Shown: positions 30,517 through 43,194 of the stretch, piece by piece
Numbering within the stretch: position 1 is the stretch's first letter
Layout of the letters: each line of letters opens with the position of its first letter
Source: Thuidium tamariscinum
Lineage: Eukaryota; Streptophyta; Bryopsida; Hypnales; Thuidiaceae
DNA: 64,000 bases
Assembly (NCBI GenBank): GCA_947034885.2
Contig: OX344750.2
Location: 44,502,821-44,566,820, forward strand
Reading direction: 5' to 3'
Translations under genes and position numbers: made by a program
Notes under the pieces: model-generated
What the model was told of the DNA's origin: nothing
Database searches by the model: none
Seen by the model: only the letters and a program-made list of their open reading frames with translations

Positions 30517-30787
30517 CACTAGAAGAAAAACGCAGAAAAACAGGTTTCAGCAAACAGATCACGTCAGGTAGATTGTGTTGAGACTGCGTTGCTAAAAACG
30601 CAGGAAAACACTGAAAACACTGAAAAAACGCAGAAGAAACGCAGAAAAACACAGAAAACGCGTTTTTTTGTGTTTTTTTTTGTGTTTTTTTGTGTTTTTT
30701 CCGCGTTTTCAGCAACGCAGTCTCAACACAATCTACCTGACGTGATCTGTTTGCTGAAACCTGTTTTTCTGCGTTTTTCTTCTAGTG
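30517..30787. mobile_element. 271-bp palindromic CACTA-like MITE
   Basis: It begins CACTAGAAGAAAAACGCAG and ends with the reverse complement CTGCGTTTTTCTTCTAGTG. AAA flanks both sides (30514-30516 and 30788-30790), consistent with a 3-bp duplication, though A-runs make this weaker than at 10598. The arms match over more than 75 bp (CAGTCTCAACACAAT...CACGTCAGG), and the centre is a low-complexity AAAAC/GTTTT stretch. Confidence 0.85.
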
Positions 30788-30790
30788 AAA

Positions 30791-33700
30791 AACCATCTTT
30801 GAATAAACAAAGCCTACTTTGAAAAGATCTTGGAATTATTTGCAAAATATCTAAAGTTAAATAGGTGAATGTTCAAAACATTTTTAGAAAAGATCTTGAA
30901 TTTGATTTGTTTAAGATTTCTTGACTAAATGAAGCTTGTTCTAAAAAAAATCTAATTAAATAATGATTATTTTGAAAATATTTTAGGATACATTAGAAAA
31001 TATCTTAAAATTAGGTAGATAGTATAAAATTTCTTCTAATAATTCAAGGCTAGGATGGTCTCAAATGAGTATTGAAGGTCTTTACCTTGTGATTTTTAGA
31101 ACCCTCATTTCCATTTTGGTATTTTCATTCTTTCATTTTCTTTTTGTGAATTTGACATGTTGTTAAAGGACTTATTCTAACGAAGTATTGGTCATTTCAT
31201 TTAAAATCTTCCATATTGTAGAATATAAGGGTCTCTTCAATGTGTTTTTGTTTTTATTATTTGTTTTTTGAAGGTAAAGCCTTTAAATTATTTAATTATG
31301 AGAATATTTGGAGGAATGAACCTCCTTACTTAAATTTTTATTCTAATTTTTTAAACTTACTATTCAATTGTAAACTTGCAACAAAATTTGTTGATAATAA
31401 GCTTAAGGTGGCAAAGTCGGGCTTTGCTAAGAATTTATCAAATCAATAATTGCCAAATTTTATTGTATAACAAATTTCATAAATTAGTCTTTAATTTTTG
31501 GTTAAACATTGTTATGTGTACCTCAATTTAAGATTAACTCTTTGATTACCTTGAATTTAGACTTAATAATTTTTAATGTTTGATTAAATATTGTCATATA
31601 TATCTCTTTTAAAAATTAATATACGTCAAAAAATCACAATATAGGTTAAGCAAGTTTTAGCCTTTGGTAGTTTCCATATAGCAAAATTTTGGCCTTAAAT
31701 TTTTTAAATGCTAGAATTGAGAATTCACACTTGTGACCTTAAATGTTTAAGGTGCAAAAATTGGCCTTATTGGAATTTTCTACTCTTTAAACACATTTGT
31801 GAAATTTTGCCCTATTTTCCTTTCAATTTGTTTCTTTTTTGTCACAATTATTTACATAGATTAGTAACATTTGAGAGAAAATTGTCAAAAACTTAGATTT
31901 TTTTTTTAAAATTCAAAAATTAGAATTAGAAAATGAGAGAAAGATTTTCAAAAACCTATTAAAAATTATTGTAGCTTTAGATCCCTTTTTTATAATTATT
32001 TAATCCTTTATGCCTTTCATTTTTAGTTTTTTGTGTCGATTTTAAAAATTCCAAAAACTAATTCCAAACCAGCCAATTTTAGACTATTAGGACAGACAAG
32101 GCAAGTAATTAAGCACAATTGGGAACCAACTACAAGAAAGGTTGGAAACCAAGTGCAAAAATGGTAAGAAATCAATTAGGAGAACAAATGAGGAATTACA
32201 TGTGAAAATGGTTGAGAATTAAATTGCAAGAACAAGGATCGCTAGAGGTCAAATTAATATTGGTACTACACATGCCAATTTATTGTACACAATCAACAAC
32301 TCACAATAGTACAAACAATCAACTCACAATACTACTCACAGTGAGAATTTGATCAAATTGTAAAAACACGAAAGTTGGATGACTCAAAAGCAATTGTAAA
32401 ATCTAAACCAAAATTTTGATTAAATTTGAAAATACTAAACAACCAAGGCCAAGCAATTGAAGCCATACCACACCAACTTTTCTTTTAAAAATAGAAACTA
32501 TTAGTAGTCTTTTTTGAAACTAGTCCTTCTATTAATTTTATCAAAGCCTCTGTCCAATTTTTAAAATACAAATAAAAGAAGAATTCAAAGGGGCATGACT
32601 AAAATCAAAGGAACAAAATCATGTGACCAAATATAACAATAAAGAACTATTAAGGTGAGAATCTTACTATTGAATCGAAAATCTTTATTCTTTAATCTCT
32701 TGTTTGGTAGTTATTTATTAAGATTCTTGAAGGAATAAATGGTTTGGGATTTTTATTTAGGTTTTGTATTATTAAGTCTAATAATCAGAAAAGAAAGAAG
32801 AATTAATTAAACATATACCTTAAAGATTAATAGAAAAAATATGAAAAAAAAAATTGATTTGTTTTAGATTATTAAATTTTTTTGGATATTAATTAATTCA
32901 AAAGAATATTGAAATCATCCTATATACTTCAAATATAATAAATTTCTATGTAAATGAGCATAAAACTAAAGCATTAGAGAAGAACTGAATATAAAAGTAA
33001 ATTAAAATTTCAATTACATGATGGTATAGTCAACTTGGAAGAGGTGGGATATTACAATACAATACATTTAATGGTTTTCTAAACAATGCAATGGAGTTTT
33101 TTGAGGGGGCAAATAGCAAATTGACTTTTGCTTTTGTTTTGGTTTTCATATGTTAAAAGTTTTAATGAAAAAGTGTTTAGATCAAAGTCTTAGATTTAAA
33201 AAATAATTAGAATGTAGTAGGTAGTCATTTGAGGTTTTTAAAAATATATTATTTTTAAAAATTAACCAAAACATTTTAAAAATTATAAGAAAATGAACTT
33301 TAATAACTAATTTGGATGAAAAGTTAAAAATTTCATCTAAAAAAATCAGAAAGTAAATTTAAGAAGCTAATTAGGATTTACAATTCTTAAAGCCAAAGCT
33401 AAAGTTTTATTGCTTGCTCAAAAATTGATGGATGAAGTTTAATTCACCAATTTTTAAATCAAAATTTAGTCATTAGTGACTTTGCCATTAGAAATTTATA
33501 ATTGAAGTGTTTTACCTTTTTGAAAAGCAAATTTCTTGTTTTTCACTTAAAAACTTTGAAAACCCTAAAAATATCAATTTAAGAATAGAAAGTCTATTGT
33601 AGCTTAGATTAATAAATAATAAATTAGAATCTTTTGGGATTTTACTAGGAATTATATCATTTTGAAATCTTTTAGGATATTTCAAGAAGATTATGAAATT

Positions 33701-34021
33701 CTCTAACACTCTTAAAATAGTTCATTCTTGAATGAAATAAATATAAATGAAGTATAGAACCAATTTGGAATGGGCCTTTTTAATTTTAATAATTTTCAAT
33801 AAAATTAGAATATAATTTAAGGATAGTAATGAAAAAAATTAGAAAGTTAAGTCTAAAGTTTGAATTTAAATTGACTTTATTTATTTGTAAAAAATCATGG
33901 ATGAAGTTTTTTTTGGCTATTTAATTAACACCAAATTAGACATTTTTGCACTTGGCCAAGTGCAATCACTGTTTGCACTACTATTCATTGAAAGTGTCTT
34001 AAAAAAAAAGTTAGGTACCTA
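30791..34021. other. long AT-rich stretch without recognised features
   Basis: Very AT-rich with many homopolymer runs. No RNA gene, intact ORF or repeat boundary recognised. Probably old, eroded repeats. Confidence 0.4.
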
Positions 34022-35020
34022 TGTGCCCCCGATTCGTCACCGAGGACTCACGGGTTCTTTTTTCAAATTCCTACATAATCTAAGGCATAATTAGGCTCGT
34101 AAAATCCACAAAAGGGCATTAAACCAGTAATGAAATTACACATACCAATGTGCCATTTGGTCATTAGAGGGGGTTTAGGATAGTTTGCATCCAAAGCGGG
34201 CCTTATCTTAGCTAAATAGACGCCAAACTGATAGTGATGTGCAGGATTACGGTAAGAAGCCTAAAAAGGCCCTAGCTAGGTTAGGAAGTCCTCATGGGGG
34301 AATCTAGGAGGAATCCCCTACTCCCCATAGCATCGAAGAGAATACGGACGGAATACTAACCTTGAAATGCAGGTACCGGGCGATTTCCTAATTCTAGGAG
34401 CACGCAGTGGGGATGCAGATTTGCATCCAAGTGGGGGGATCCCATGGGTGGTCCCCTCCAAAGTTTGGGAATTTTCTGACATTGTTTGGATATTTTCCCA
34501 GACGGTCAACCGCACTGGACTTTGGGTGGGAATTCGAAAGAATATCCCAAAGTGCGGTAAAATCCCACTAAAAATCCGGCGAGGCGGTCTCACACCAACG
34601 GAGCGCTTCCTCAAGTTTCAAGACAAATCGATAGTTGGAAGATCCCGAATCGGTGACATTCCTCTCCAATTGACAATTCAAATGACGGAAGCTGCAGTTG
34701 ACCGGCGTACCGGGGGGCCATACGACATCGGATCGAGGCTTACTTTGGATCTATTCCTACCCCCTCTATCTATTTAAGAGATTGGTGAAGGTTTGGGGTC
34801 CAAAATTGTCAAACTCCAAAAGTTGGGAATTTATCTCAATTTTGACCCCAGCTTACACTAAGATTCTTTGAGATTTGGGACATAGTTCAAGGGGTGAGTG
34901 GTTCCATTCAGGCTAATTGTGGCCTTCCGGACCCAATGGCGCAATCCGTTTGCCATTCGGAGCTAAACTCCAAAAGTTAGCCTTTTGGGGACAACACATG
35001 GAGGAGAAATTGGGGTTTAA

Positions 35021-35944
35021 CCCCTAAAGGACTGAGGCATTTTCTGGCTTGAAAACCACTCAAAACTGCCATGTTTGCTACTTCCTCCCAAAAAAGCAAA
35101 AAAAAGCAATTTTTTTAGAATCTAACCGTAGGATCTTGTAAAATACTTGTTTGAGATCATGCGGTAAAAATTTCATGAAGTTTGACCGTACGGATTGGAA
35201 GATATTAGCATTCAAAGCTGAAAAAAGAAGTTTTTTTGAACTCTGACTTGTACTTTCAGATGACTTTGACTGCCATTTGTTGAATTTTCTTGCACTATGG
35301 ACCATGAAGTTAAAATTTTTTATGTTGAACATTTGAGTTGAGAATTAGGGGAAAAAATTTCAAAAAATAACTACTTGATTTTCATTCATTAAAAAATTGT
35401 TAAGTAGAAGTAGGTCCAAGATTGAACAAAACACTATGTTGTTAATAACTTTAAGATGTAATTGGAAAACCATGATCCCAACGGTGAGGTTGTTTTTGCA
35501 TACATCCTAAACCCTATCAAAAAAGAAAATTTGAAAAATTTGAAAAATTGCATTCAAAAATGAATTCTATAAGTTATTTTTTGAAGAAGGTACTTAGATT
35601 GCCCGAAATACAAGATTGTCCATAACTTTCTCATTATTTGTCCAAATAAAATGAACCAAAGCTTCAGATGTAGAACAAAGCATAATCTTTGAGATAAAAA
35701 ATAAAAAATAAAAAAATAATTTATTTTGTGTTTGTTTTTTTCTGCCCGACGAACTGCTTTTTGGACTTAGAATGGCATAACTTTTGCTTCCAAGCACCAA
35801 TTGAAATAAAAATTATATTTTTGGAAAGCTAATCTGATTTCCTATCTTCAAAAAAAGTTTCAAAAAATCATAGCAAAAATTCAGGTTACACAAGCTTGCC
35901 CAAAATTCCACATGTCCCCCGAGGGAACTTCAATCCTTTAGGGG
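35021..35944. mobile_element. TTAA-flanked element, copy B3, inserted in LTR-like copy F1
   Basis: TTAA at 35017-35020 and 35945-35948; ends CCCCTAAAGGACTGAGG and the matching CAATCCTTTAGGGG (15 of 17 positions pair). 924 bp, no transposase. The related LTR-like copy F2 has the uninterrupted site GGGGTTTAAGG at the same place, with TTAA at 48931-48934, so the duplication and both boundaries are supported by an empty site. Confidence 0.85.
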
Positions 35945-36343
35945 TTAAGGCCCCCCAATGCTTTTTAGGGGAGTTTGGGCCCCAATGGCCGTGGGGAACG
36001 TGTAGGGAACGTGTGGGGAACTCCGGGCACATGTGGGAGCAAGTACTACCTCAAAAAATTAGTGGAGGTGGCTCCAAGTGCTTGGTGTAAGTAATTTCAA
36101 ATTAAGTAGGTGAGAACACATGGGAACTTCTCCCATGTGAGAACTTGTAGATTTTAGGAAAGGTAAATTAGGTGGTTTTGCAAGTTCTTGTAAGGTTAAG
36201 TAAGATTTGAATTTCTCAATTCAAATTGTATAGATTTTAGGTGAATAGTTAGATTTGGGATTGGTAAACATGTACACGGACCTCCTAAATTCCCTCATCT
36301 AGTTATTCTTAGTAGATTAGGGGGGGGGTTGCTCCCTTTTGAG

Positions 36344-36350
36344 TATAAAA
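36344..36350 (+). promoter_or_regulatory. TATA box of LTR-like copy F1
   Basis: TATAAAA followed by GGGGC and a (CT)n tract. The same arrangement is found on the minus strand at about 48520-48527 in copy F2. Conserved between two diverged copies, so probably the element's own promoter. Confidence 0.6.
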
Positions 36351-37719
36351 GGGGCGGCATTCTCCTCTCATTCTCTCTCTCTCTCACTCCTATCCATTTA
36401 AGGGAGGAGCACTATTGGGCCCGGGTTATGCCGGATTTCCTTTGCTTTTTGATGCCAAAGGAGCCTTTGATAGTTTTGAGGTTGTTGCACCTTTGGCTTT
36501 TGTGGTTTGCACTTGGGGACTTGAGACCCCCCCAAGTCTTGTTGGAACTTTTGTTAATTGATGGTGGTCCATCTTTTGTATTGTGAAACAAGTGAAAGTT
36601 GTTGTGGGAGAGACTAGTGAGGAACCAAGGGGTGACTTGGGAGGTGACTTTGAGAGTATGTTTACAAATTGTATCTACCTTCTCCCCCCCTTCTCTTGTG
36701 CACAAGGCTAGGCTAGTTCCATGAGGGACGGCGAAGCCTTGACTCTCCTCTAAACACTTAGCCTTAGTAAATAGGAAGCCCCCTCTCTTCTCCCCCTTCT
36801 CTTGTCTACGGGAATAGACTAGTTCCATGAAGGACGGCGGAGCTATGGCCCCCCCAAGTCTCTAGGCAAATAGAAGTCTTAGTCAAGTGTCAAAAATACA
36901 TCCTCACGGCGAAGCTTTGAACCCCCTAAGTCTTAGCAGGGTGTCAAATGCAAGTTCCTTTAAGATAACAACAACGTTTAGTTTCCAACACCTTGGAAAT
37001 TAACCCAACGTTTAGCTTCCAACAACTTAGTAAGCAAGCCCTCACTTAGATTAGGAAAACTAGTGTAAACTCAAGCACTTAGCCTAGCACCTTTGCATTG
37101 CATTGAGAGTAAAAAATCAAGATTCAGCCCAAGTCCAGAGCCAACCCAGTCTAGAGCCAGCCCCAGCCGGAGCCAGTCCCACCGGAACTAGCCCCAACCG
37201 GAGCCAACCCCGCAGAGCCGCCCGCGTGGGTATTGGGGAGGGGGGTCCGCGGGTGTCCGTGGGTATTGGGGGGAGGGCTACAGCAGTGGGATTAGCCCCC
37301 AAACCAAATACAAAAAGCGGGGTAGTTAAATTAGAATAGAGATAGGCTAGAGGGGGGGGTAGCCCATAAATTAAATACAACTATTGGATAGTTAGAATTA
37401 GGATAGAGATAGGCTAGAGGGGGGTTAACCCACAAATTAAATACAATTGTTAGAATGATAGCAATAGTGAGGGAAAGGTTGGGCCCAAATTACAACCAAG
37501 CATACAACGTAGCCGGGAGCGCGAAATGGCGATGGTACGGGACGGAGAAGGTCCGGCGTGGGACATACACGGAACGGAGGTGGGTCTCTAAAACTCTCCC
37601 CTTGAATTAATTAGTTGATACCATTAGGAATTCATTAGTAGGAAAAGGTTAGCATCCCAAGTGGGATTAAGGTCCGGCAATTAGCAACCACAATTAGGAG
37701 AATAACCACAACTAGAATA

Positions 37720-38110
37720 GAAAGAAGAAGAAGGAATACACAAACATAGAATAAAATACATAGAGTAGAATAGCACCAATACATAGAGTAGAAAAATACA
37801 AATACGTAGGATAGGATAAAATACCAATATGTAGAGTAGGCCAAAACAAATACAAAGACGTAAGGTACACCAAGATAAATACAAATATGTAGGATAGGAT
37901 AAAATACCAAGACGTAGAGATAGGATAGGATAGGAAATACCATACGTAAAGTAGACCAAAACAAATCCAAACATGTAGAAGTAGGACAAGAGAACGAAAC
38001 AAGCAAACACTTAAAGTAAAACAGAAGGAACATAGGAGTAGGACAAGAGAACGAAGCACATAAAGTAAGGAGCAATTAAAAGTAGGACAAGAGAACGAAA
38101 CAAACCATTG
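37720..38110. repeat. imperfect tandem repeats around AATACATAGAGTAG / AATACGTAGGATAGG
   Basis: Units of roughly 35-60 bp built on ATA(C/T)GTAG(A/G)(G/A)TAGG. The inverted counterpart is at about 42600-42830 in copy F2, so this is part of the internal region of family F rather than independent. Confidence 0.65.
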
Positions 38111-38399
38111 ATAGAATAGGTAGGTTAGTAAAGAAGATCCATTGCTTGGAAGGCACAATGGATTGACACTTAGACACCCGTAGGTAATAGAATCGTTAGG
38201 ACCAGAGCCTGGTTGTGATTGCTTAATTTCAAGGGTGAGAATGAAGTGCTCACAGTACACTACTCTTTCATTTTCTTGACCTTGCACTATGGAAATAGCT
38301 ACTTACCAATCCCATCAAGCATTTGATACATCTTCAACATCTCGACTATAGTCTATATAGCCTCCTCAACCTCCTCTAATATTCTTGAAATGTTATTTA

Positions 38400-38650
38400 A
38401 TAAAAGCTGAAATTACATGTTTAATACTCTTCAATGCTTGAACTGTCTTTACAGTAGGGTTACACCACAAGGTTTTGGATTCAACATCCAATGTCTTTCC
38501 GATCACAACAAATTACCTTCCCCCATCATCTTCATATTTGCTTACATTTATAGTAAAAACATCATCCAAAGACAAAAATTTTTCATCACCTGCTTGTACC
38601 ATCAAGAATAAAACTTGGTTCTTCACAACATCTTTCCGTTGCACAGGATC
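38400..38650 (-). pseudogene. unrecognised decayed coding segment
   Basis: The minus strand reads protein-like sequence such as VLFLMVQAGDEKFLSLDDVF and VESKTLWCNPTVKTVQALKS, with few interruptions. A GTAAGT donor-like site lies just beyond its 3' side near 38305. Family not recognised; it could be a captured host exon or part of a mobile element. Confidence 0.35.
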
Positions 38651-38879
38651 CACTGCATACGCTATAGTACTGTTGAGTGATTTAGATCCTATTTGATATT
38701 TCTAAATCCTAAGCGTAAAGTTCATTCGAGGAGGACTTTTAAATATGATTGCTTCCAACACACCTAATTGTCATTGCAACTAAATTAAGAGGTCAACTTG
38801 TTCTTTTAACCTACAAATAAATGTTTACTCACACTAAATTAATAATTATCAAATTAATCTTCATTCTTAAAAAAAACAC

Positions 38880-41470
38880 AAAGGATAAATATTCTCCCAA
38901 TTTGTAATTCTTCTTTGTGCCTTCAACCCACCAAATTGATCTTCACTGCAAACCAAATCGAATTGGCCTTTGCACCCTCAATCAGCCTTACAGCATTTCC
39001 AAATTGGTTTGGATCTTCATCTCACTTCCACTTAGTCGCACTTGCCAACCAAATTGAGTTGTTTCCTTCAAAGGGACCACAACTCCAAGCTTCCACCAAC
39101 TTGAGATAATAACTTTAATTCTAACAACCTTCACTCAATTAATTCTTCTCCTATTTGGATTTAATCTATTTTTTTTAAATTATTTTTATCATTCACTCCT
39201 CTTAGGCTATACATCATCGTTTCCTTAGAGACCAACTTGATCTCAATTCCTAATTGGTAATTGATATTGATTCCAGATCAATTAGGAAATTAGTCATTCA
39301 AATATACCCAAATTGAATTATTTTCAACTTGGATCACTCAACAGCCAACTAATTGACCAATTTGGTACTCTCAACTACCTTCCACCAACCAACTTATCAG
39401 CTTGCTAAGTCACTCTAAATTGGATTTCTCACATCACATCAAACAATTTTCAATTTGGCATACATGCCATAACATCCCAACATGCACATTGTATTACATC
39501 CCACAGCTAACAGCCTTAACACACACCAACTAGGGTTGCAACATTAATCAATTTCATTAATTCTATTCTCGAATTAATTTCTCGAATTAATTTCTCCAAT
39601 TTGAATATTTATAACAATTATCACCAATTGGATCCAATCTCTCAAGAATTAAACATAAAATTCACAGCACAAAACACCAAATTGATTTTCAATCATTCTT
39701 CCGTAAACCAAATTGGTGATTAAATCACCATTACAATATAGTCTTAACCCCTAAAGCCTTAAACTGCGTTTTTTGAGAATATAAATTTTTTGGGCAACTC
39801 ACTATAGATGGAGTTTTTATTTTATTTTCTTTAAAATTTTGATACAACATGTGCTTGAGGAGTATCTTTGAGGCCCAACAATTTTCATAACTCTTGACTA
39901 CACGGTTAAAAAGTTATGGTAGGATATGTTGTTTTCTAGGCAGATAAAATTTCTTCAAAAATTACTTTTAAGAAAAATAAAAATTTGAAATTTGTTTACT
40001 AGATTTTTATCTAAAAGTAAAGCTTTGAATCAATCCATTTCAATCAATGAGTCAAAAGTTATGAAGATTTTGAGTTTGGGGTAGTTTGTGGCCAATTACA
40101 AAATCTCTACAATACAAAAAAAGTTTGAAATTCATCATTCAATTCAATTTTTTATATTTTTGGAAAAAAACAAAAAACAAAAGGTGTAGATTGTTTATTA
40201 CAACATTTTAACCATTGGGATTGAAAATTTTCAATTCCATGAATAAAATGTTCACAATTTAGTATTTTGGCTCATTTTTTACTTCTTTCTACTTCTTTTT
40301 TTTTCCTATATGTTGTACAATTCCAAATGGTTTGGAATTTTTTGAGAATGTAGCCAGCTTGCATTGAAGTATGAATTCAAAGTGTAACCACCATTTTGAA
40401 TTTTTTTCACAAAAATGTGACCTTGTGAAGTGTAGCTACTCGGATTTTCGCTAGGATAAAAAAACAATTTTTGTCAATTCAAATGCTTATATCTTGCAAT
40501 CTACATGGTGGAAATTTCTGAAATTTTTTCCACATGTTTACAAACCACCATAATACAAGATTCTATGGTTACATGAGTCAAAAATGTTTTTTTTTTAAAA
40601 TTGCACTTGTATGGCAATTTTGGAGCATTTTTGGTGAAAACATAGTCAAAAACCTTTAGGAATTAAAATATAGTTTTTCTGTCTTTCATCAACTAACTCC
40701 ATAGTTTTCACAATCTCCCATTTGGAATCATGTTTAAAATTCAACTTTCGAACACCACTGATTCACTCAAATTATTTCCATCATAGTTCATCACCACATC
40801 GTAGACTTAAAATTCTACAAGCTACTTTTGTCCCCCAATTTCTACACTCCTAATTGGCAATAGTTCTCTCTCAACTACTCTAATTAGGAAATCACTTCCA
40901 CACAGATTTTACACTCTTCTACCACCTGCACTGGTTCTCCAACTTGGACACAGATTCACATATACATGCTGATCCACACAACACACATTAATACACCCAA
41001 AACTAACAAATTTCCCACTTCGAAATACACACACAAAACACAAGTACGTAACCAACTTCGATTGGGACTTGCAGCGGACACTCTCATACTAGGTAAAAAT
41101 CAAATTGAAAAACACAAACAAATAGGAATCCCAAAATTCAGTTACCAAAACTACCCCGACTTGGAACCTAACTACTCAGCAAACCAAATTCAAATCGCAA
41201 CACAACTGTTGCTAGCCTTCTAATCCCATTTTGAAATTGACAAGTGGCCACAACCTCCAACTACTCCGTATTGATAAACAAAAATCCAACTTGGATATAC
41301 AAAAGATCTTCCAATTAAGATCTCACTCGACCCCTAATTCAGCCATCCAACTAGCTTCACCTAACCCACTTGGCACTCGGCATACCATCGTCACATCCAA
41401 CTTGGAATTTATACAATGAAATTAATTGATTCAAATTTGCATTCCCAATTGGTAAAAAGACATATAAAAT
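38880..41470. repeat. CCAAATTGG-rich region, split by a TTAA element
   Basis: About 17 occurrences of CCAAATTG, CCAATTTG, CCAATTGG or close variants in 38890-39740, and about a dozen looser ones (AACTTGG, CTAATTGG) in 40740-41470. Spacing is irregular (15-100 bp), so it is not a simple satellite. The insertion at 39748-40662 divides it. Confidence 0.6.
39748..40662. mobile_element. TTAA-flanked element, copy B4
   Basis: TTAA at 39744-39747 and 40663-40666. Left end CCCCTAAAGCCTTAAAC; right end ACCTTTAGGAA, where the usual GGGG has drifted. 915 bp. Its right part is repeated in reverse at 9150-9365. No transposase. Confidence 0.65.
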
Positions 41471-43029
41471 CATCCAATCTAGAACATAAACACACTAAAA
41501 AGCCTTTCAAAACTCAAAATTAATACCAAAATTCACACAAAAAGTTTAAAGAAAAAATCCTATTAGATAATTTATAAGTACCTATCATAGGATTTGCAGA
41601 TGCAACACTATTGAAATAGTACCACTATGATGGGCGCTTTCCATCAACCACCTCCTTCGTAGCCATTTATTTTATTACATGTGCATAGGTCTCATTTGGG
41701 ACTTTACTTAAAGGCCTCCATCATGATGTTTTCTCCATCTTCTTTCTCCTAAGATTTTCGTCTATAGTCTCAATCGCATTCCTCTTCCTTGCCATTTTCT
41801 TCCAAAAGTCCTCTACTTTTTTGTTGTAGAATAATTTCCTTTCTTCACAATCTTAACAGATTTGCAATATTGCTTCATACAATTCCTCATCATCATTCCA
41901 AGCATGTCTTATATAGTCAACCATCTTCGTTGATAACTCCCTTAATGACATATGTTGTAGCAGCCTTTTACTATAATGCAATGCACTTGTTGCATCGTCA
42001 TCGCCTTTGTTCTCTGTGCATCATAAACTCAAGCAACAGTACCAGGGCAACCACAAGCTATTCATATGTCACGCAACTTCATCAAATTTTTGTAGAAAGA
42101 AATGTAAAAAGGCCATTGAAATTCCTTTGCATTAATTTGTACCGATGCTTCAATATAAAATTGAGCATTGTTATATATCAAGAACTTTGCTTTTCATTTT
42201 TCAAAGCGCAAATGGAACTTCTCTTCTGATATTTTTTTCATCTTGATGTTCTTGTTGGACCGTTTACAAGCACCAACAATGTGTTGACTATTCACTACCT
42301 TCTACAAAATATGATTCTTCAACCAATGGTTCTTCACCATATTCCTATGCATAGTATGGGTACTTTATTCCCATCTTTTCAATTAAGCGATCACAACCAG
42401 GTTTTAACTAAATTCTATGTCCTATGGGTGTCTAAGCTTCAATTCATTATACCTTTTAAGTAATAGATCTTTTTTACCATTCAATCTACTTCACCGTGTG
42501 GTTTGTTTGTACCTCAAGCGTTCCTTCTTCCCTACTTAAGTGTCCTAATTCTTTTTACTTTCCTTCAACTGATTACCTCTTCTTATTTTAACTTGTAGAC
42601 TTAACCCCCTAATTAGTATGTGTATATCCCGTCTTCCTTCTTCTGCGTATCTCGTTCTTCTATACTACTCCTCTATTCTACCTCCTCCGTATTGTACCCC
42701 TCTACTCTACCTCGTATAGTATATTCCTCTACTCTACTTTTAAATATTTTTCTCCCTACTCTACTCTACGTATTTGTGCCTTCTACTTTGCTTTTACGTA
42801 TTTGTTCCTTCTATCTATTCCTATGTAGTGGAGTTCATCATTGGACTTGTATCCTTATCCATCCTCATTCGCTAATCACTGTTCTTTAATTGTAATTAAG
42901 CCGCTAGTTCCTTGATCCTAAGTTGACTTTTGCATAAAGAAGGGCGATTCAAATTCAAACATATATTCAGAAAGGGTTCGCAAAGGGCTTTCTAATGACA
43001 CGTAGCACTTGCTAATTGGACTTGTAATG

Positions 43030-43085
43030 AAGAAGTTATAGACGGATGAAGTTTGCATTTGGAAGACTTCATCCGTCCATAACTA
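43030..43085. repeat. GATGAAGT hairpin, isolated copy
   Basis: AGTTATAGACGGATGAAGT pairs with ACTTCATCCGTCCATAACT across a 13-base loop (18 of 19 positions). The same hairpin is the core of each unit of the 291-bp array. Confidence 0.8.
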
Positions 43086-43194
43086 ATGCATACAAGGTCG
43101 GATGAACAAGTGCCTTACATTTTCGGAACCCCCTTTCCAAACCCTACAACGTTACTTTTGATTACATTTCCAAAATCGGCCATCTCCAAAAAGT

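Larger units (their letters stand above)
34022..38290 (+). mobile_element. LTR-like element family F, copy F1 (fossil), plus orientation
   Basis: It opens TGTGCCCCCGATTCGTCACC and is colinear with the reverse strand of 49927 down to about 42340. A TATA box in GAGTATAAAAGGGGCGG (36341-36357) is followed by a CT-rich start-like tract, and the same layout recurs in copy F2; TG start plus internal Pol II-like promoter suggest an LTR. Downstream are a proline/GC-rich patch (37117-37300), a field of imperfect repeats (37720-38110) and a segment still matching F2 near 38160-38260. Primer site, 3' LTR end and pol domains are not recognised. It is broken and carries a TTAA element at 35021-35944. Confidence 0.5.

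Noticed and set aside
34318-34777. ORFs on both strands at 34.3-34.8 kb
   Set aside because: Inside LTR-like copy F1; the frame is not conserved in F2, so it is not treated as a gene.
37635-38287. Large minus-strand ORFs rich in Leu, Tyr and Ser
   Set aside because: They are translations of the imperfect AATACATAGAGTAG repeats and look membrane-like only through base composition.
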